From Phanerodontia chrysosporium (Eukaryota; Basidiomycota; Agaricomycetes; Polyporales; Phanerochaetaceae), in assembly GCA_001910725.1 (NCBI GenBank), contig MJGA01000002.1:1116001-1180000 (forward strand): a DNA stretch of 64,000 bases, in the 5' to 3' direction. Made by a program: the position numbers and the translations under genes. The notes below the pieces were generated by a model. It worked only from the letters and a program-made list of their open reading frames with translations, did not search any database and had not been told where the DNA came from. This document shows, piece after piece, positions 60,012 to 64,000 of this stretch; the stretch's first letter is position 1, and each line of letters starts with the position of its first letter.

Positions 60012-60385
60012 AGATGAGTTGGGCCAACCCGCGATGTTACGGCGGCTCGTTGCGTATAATTTGTGCGAAACTGACCTGTATTAGTATACATTGTTGTGGT
60101 AAAATGTGATAAGAGATGCTAAATTTGGAAAGAATGCGTGCGTTGAATAATTGGAACGGTTTATCACTTGACTTGACCCCTTGCTCTCGACCTAACACGA
60201 CACAACGTCTCGTCGCTCCTCTATCGCCATCTCTACGGAGTATTCCTGCCATTCCTCTTCCAACTTGCACACCAACAACAAGGAATCTCTGCGAACGCCG
60301 TCGTGACGGTTTTTAATCCCCCACGCAATCTCCAACCCTATAGCCAAAGCGCACGCACCCTCACTGATTCACGCTTTGTTCCACC
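60012..60385. other. intergenic, DHH1 promoter
   Basis: 374 bp. Pyrimidine-rich toward the DHH1 start. Nothing else recognised. Confidence 0.45.
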
Positions 60386-61809
60386 ATGTCCCAACAAGCT
60401 CGCCCCTCATCATCCACGTCGTGCGTTTGTGCATATCATACCTTGCGTAAACCTTGCTGATAGTCTCGCAGTGGCACCGAATCATGGAAAGCCAGCCTCC
60501 AGCCCCCACCAAAAGATATGCGGCCTCAGACTGAGGACGTCACTGCCACGAAGGGCATGGAATTCGAGGACATGCATCTACGGCGTGAGCTGTTGATGGG
60601 CATCTTCGAGGCTGGCTTCGAGCGACCTTCCCCCATCCAAGAAGAAGCGATACCCATCGCTCTCACCAAGCGCGACATCCTCGCTCGTGCGAAGAACGGC
60701 ACTGGCAAGACTGCAGCCTTCGTGATACCTGCTCTGCAGCAGATTGACATCAACAAGAACAAGATTCAGGCCCTGTTGCTCGTTCCCACACGAGAGCTTG
60801 CGCTCCAGACAGCGCAGGTTTGCAAGATCCTCGGCAAGCACATGAACCTGCAGGTTATGGTCACGACTGGCGGTACGACGCTTAAGGACGACATCATTCG
60901 GTTGTCAGAGACTGTGCACGTCCTCGTTGGCACCCCCGGTCGTATCCTCGATCTCGCCGGCAAGAGCGTGGCAGATCTCAGCGAATGCCCCGTTTTTGTT
61001 ATGGATGAGGCGGACAAGCTTCTCTCCCCCGAATTCTCCCCCGTCATGGAGCAGTTGCTCAGCTATATGCCCAAGGACCGCCAAGTCATGCTTTTCAGCG
61101 CAACCTTCCCAATGATCGTCAAAGACTTCAAGGTATGGTTACGACACACTCCCTTCTCTCTTGCCGCTTACCGTTTTGTAGGATAAGCACATGAACTCGC
61201 CATACGAGATTAACCTTATGGACGAACTTACGCTTCGTGGTGTAACACAATATTACGCATATGTAGAGGAGAGGCAGAAGGTCCACTGTCTCAACACGCT
61301 TTTCTCCAAGGTCAGTACAACTGCATATTTGCCTCCGATTCTCGTAGCTTATATTTCCTCAGCTTCAAATCAACCAATCGATTATATTTTGCAACTCGAC
61401 GAATCGCGTGGAGCTTCTTGCGAAGAAGGTCACCGAACTCGGTTACTCATGTTTCTACTCGCATGCCAAGATGCTCCAGTCGCACCGCAACCGTGTCTTC
61501 CACGACTTCCGCAAGGGTGTCTGCCGCAACCTGGTCTGCTCTGATCTCCTCACTCGTGGTATAGATATCCAGGCGGTCAACGTCGTCATCAACTTCGATT
61601 TCCCGAAGAACTCGGAGACATACCTCCACCGCATAGGCCGTTCCGGACGCTTCGGACACTTGGGTCTCGCTATCAATCTCGTGACATACGAGGATCGCTT
61701 CAACCTCTACCGCATTGAGCAGGAACTCGGCACTGAGATCCAGCCTATCCCTCAACAAATCGACAAGGGTCTCTACGTCGCTCCGGGCGCGGCCAACGAC
61801 GAGCCGCAA

Positions 61810-61845
<36 letters not shown>

Positions 61846-62067
61846 AAGGCCAAGCAGCCGCAGCCGCAACCGAACCCCGCACAGCCTCAGGTTCAGCAGA
61901 GGCAAGTCACCCCTGGGCAGAGCCCTGCGCCCCAGGTTGTGTACCAGAGTGGCGCACCGCAGGGACGCGCCAACGGTACTCACGTCCCTCCTCAGCAAGT
62001 CCGCGCGGGTTACCCGCAGCCCCAGCCCCAGCCTGCATACCGAGGAGGTGTTCCCGTCGCGCGATAG
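60386..62067 (+). CDS. DHH1: DHH1, DEAD-box RNA helicase (DDX6 family)
   Basis: Cytoplasmic helicase of P-bodies that promotes decapping and translational repression. Exons 60386-60417, 60472-61132, 61182-61310 and 61363-62067; 508 residues, intact. Motifs in order: F...Q motif ([14 protein letters not shown]), motif [14 protein letters not shown], Ia [18 protein letters not shown] ([10 protein letters not shown]), SAT (LFSATFP), then RecA2 with [25 protein letters not shown] and [29 protein letters not shown] and [21 protein letters not shown] are specific to the Dhh1/DDX6 group. The C-terminal 75 residues are low-complexity Gln/Pro/Ala with a run of 13 Gln, as in other fungal Dhh1 proteins, and probably support condensate formation. 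Confidence 0.95.
61807..61845 (+). repeat. CAA/CAG repeat coding 13 glutamines in DHH1
   Basis: Thirteen consecutive CAA or CAG codons, mixed order, in the helicase C-terminal tail. The interruptions of CAG by CAA reduce slippage, yet the tract is a candidate length polymorphism. Confidence 0.9.
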
Positions 62068-62802
62068 ACGGGACTTACAAGCTTAAAGAGGAGTAAGGTT
62101 GGGAGGTCACTGAGGTGGATGCGAGGAGGTAGGGGGTGTTTGTCGGGGAGGATGAGCAAGCCGAACGAACTATACGATTTCCAGGCATCGCACCGAACGC
62201 AACGGTATCTTACAACTTCAAGGGACTCTTCTGTACCATATTTGTCCGGCCTGCTGGACACCGCCCTCAGCCTCCACTCATCGTCATCATCGCACCCATG
62301 GCAGGGCTTGTTAATGTCGCGAACTGCGGACGTCGTCTTCATCTCGCTCTGTTGTGTTTCCACTTCTTCCTGCTGCTGCACGTGTTTGAGTATATCTATC
62401 GTTATACCTCGTTTACTGAGCCCCGTTCTTTTTCGCACCCTTGAATAGTTGTATAGGTACTTGACCGTACGCTAGATGTTGCCGCAATCGATGGTTTCTT
62501 GGCTGGAGTGTTGGCCATCCGTGGCCGTGCATTGATTGAAAGCACAGCTTGATGCGCAGGAAAGCGCGGTGGGTAAAAAATATGATCATGTTGCACGCAA
62601 TACTATATCCGCGCGGTCGCGGTGAACCGTCTACGACCACCACCATCCTCCGTCTGCATGCCCCCGTCTTACCTTACGTCTGAACACAACTGCCGGTTTC
62701 CGTCTCTAATTTCAGGTCACGATTCTTTTACGAGTCTTGTACACGATAGCTATCTCAACCTCGACGAGGACCTCTGCGTTCACCCGTGCCTTCGGCACAA
62801 AA
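62068..62802. other. intergenic
   Basis: 735 bp with the DHH1 3' UTR and the promoter of the glycosyltransferase gene. No gene recognised. Confidence 0.45.
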
Positions 62803-64000
62803 ATGTTGAGAGGAGAGAAGGCCAAGCTACCTCTGTGAGTACTCGACGTTACACGCTACATGCATGCCCTGCAGGTCCGCAGTGGGCCCGCTTCGTGGTG
62901 GTGTGCCGTTCCCAGCTTCTGACACGTTGATCCTCTATAGATGGCGAGCACGACGTCTCTCCCACTCTGCGTCCTACTACAGCCGGCCTCTGAGGAGATA
63001 TTATACCCTTCTAGACTGCAAGATACTACTCCTACTAATTCTAATCGCCCTCTACGTGTTCTTCACCCTGTGGCAACCCCATGTCGAGTTCGCTCTCTAC
63101 TCGCGACGCTGGATACGAAACGAGGTGGAGGTCCTACAGCCGCTCTCAGGGTGCTTCAACGAGCATCGTGTCTCGCCCAAGTACAACGTCTCCCAGCATG
63201 TCTACGGCCCGAAGAGGACGGAGATACACGCGGGAATGCCTATGCGCCTCGGCATGGACTGCTACAACTTCGCTGGCACGATCAAGTCCACGCACGACGT
63301 CCCGCTCAAGTGGATACCACCAGATGAACGCATCCAGTACCACACATACTGGCGAAGTGATCTCGCACATTTCGGAGAACGACAGGAATGGATGATCAAA
63401 TCGTTCTTCGCGACTCAGAACACGGATACATCACGCCTGATCCTCTGGTCGAATGGCGATCTCAGCCAAAACAAGATCGTCCAGAAGTGGATCCGGCGGT
63501 ATCCAGACTCGTTTACGCTGAAGCTAGTGGACCTGGAGAAGCTGGCGAAGGGTACGGAATTGCAGGGGAGCAAGCTGTTGCAGTTGAAGGACAAAAAGGC
63601 GTGGATCGATGGAGACATGGTCAGGCTGCTGGTGCTGTGGGCGTATGGAGGGGTTTGGGTGGATATGGACTCGTTGCTGACGCGAGACCTCGCGCCTCTG
63701 CTCGAGCACGAGTTCGTGACTCAGTGGGACTGTTACGGTGCGTTGTCCTCATGATAACCCTTGCATACCTTGCTCACCGCGTGTGACACGACAGACAAGG
63801 TCTACATACCTTTCAATGGCGCTCTCATGAACTTCCACCAACACTCCCCTTACCTGTGCGAGGCCTTCCACATCATGGCGAACGGCCCCCCACCTCGAAC
63901 AGGCACGACAGACTGGGGCGCTACGCTGTACCTCAAACTCTGGAGACGACTGATAGAGGCAGAAATCCCTCCGTTCAAAGTCCTCCCATTCTGCTTCACC
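62803..64000 (+). CDS. type II membrane glycosyltransferase with DXD motif (GT32-like), 3' end outside window
   Basis: Golgi-type sugar transferase. Start chosen at the ATG of MLRGEKAKLPL (exon 62803-62834), followed by an exon from 62875, a large exon ending at 63737, and one from 63795 to the window edge. A short cytosolic tail precedes the signal anchor (ILLLLILIALYVFFTLW). The luminal domain has HVEFALYSRRW, PLSGCF, MDCYNFAGTI, the nucleotide-sugar region RLILWSNGDL, and the metal-binding DXD in VLWAYGGVWVDMDSLLTRDL, then IPFNGALMNF and a C-terminal Trp-rich part. This resembles the DXD-containing sugar-binding region family (OCH1/alpha-1,4-galactosyltransferase relatives). Between 62890 and 62990 the frame is unclear: a small GTGGTG-donor intron ending at 62940 plus one lost base near 62990 gives EHDVSPTLRP then RRYYTLLDCK. 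Confidence 0.8.

Overview
The window is nuclear DNA of a filamentous basidiomycete, most likely an Agaricomycete (mushroom or bracket fungus; a wood- or litter-decaying polypore would fit). The genes have many GT-AG introns of about 45-80 bp, the DNA is GC-rich, gene spacing is compact, and the products are typical of the group (Egh16-like secreted protein, intradiol ring-cleavage dioxygenase, 14-TM efflux pump, basidiomycete C2H2 factors). I saw no transposon, rRNA, tRNA or CRISPR array. Gene models were built by hand by joining exons at splice sites and checking that the reading phase closes.

Layout. 0-5 kb: the 3' end of ATG11 (selective autophagy) and a sugar transporter. 5-8 kb: a gene-poor stretch. 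8-14 kb: SEC24 (COPII coat), with an N-terminal WW domain, divergent from a BSC6-like MFS permease. 14.7-25.5 kb: SEC2 (Rab GEF), a small unknown protein, a DHA2-type efflux pump and GFA1 (first step of UDP-GlcNAc/chitin synthesis). 26-36 kb: two C2H2 zinc-finger proteins flank a RAD51 paralogue, 5-formyltetrahydrofolate cyclo-ligase and PIG-P (GPI-anchor synthesis). 37-40 kb: EXO1 exonuclease. 41.6-47.5 kb: an accessory-looking block with an intradiol dioxygenase, an Egh16-like secreted protein, an epoxide hydrolase and a decayed Egh16-like relative. 48-52 kb: phosphopantothenoylcysteine synthetase (CoA synthesis) and an alpha/beta-hydrolase-3 esterase. 52-60 kb: a DUF7729-like membrane protein, a tandem pair of DUF1769 proteins and a secreted type-B carboxylesterase. 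60-64 kb: the DHH1 RNA helicase and a GT32-like glycosyltransferase that runs off the right edge.

Secretory-pathway genes recur (SEC24, SEC2, PIG-P, the glycosyltransferase), as do repair genes (EXO1, RAD51 paralogue). Both repair genes have clustered ACGCGT (MluI-box) sites upstream.

Two points matter for any reader. First, about 22 conserved coding stretches are interrupted by apparent single-base losses, always -1 and mostly beside short G or C runs. They hit essential genes such as GFA1, so the likeliest cause is assembly or basecalling error, not pseudogenes. Second, the SEC24 N-terminus combines a WW domain with two PPxY motifs, the sort of ligand class I WW domains bind; this is the most interesting new biology I found.
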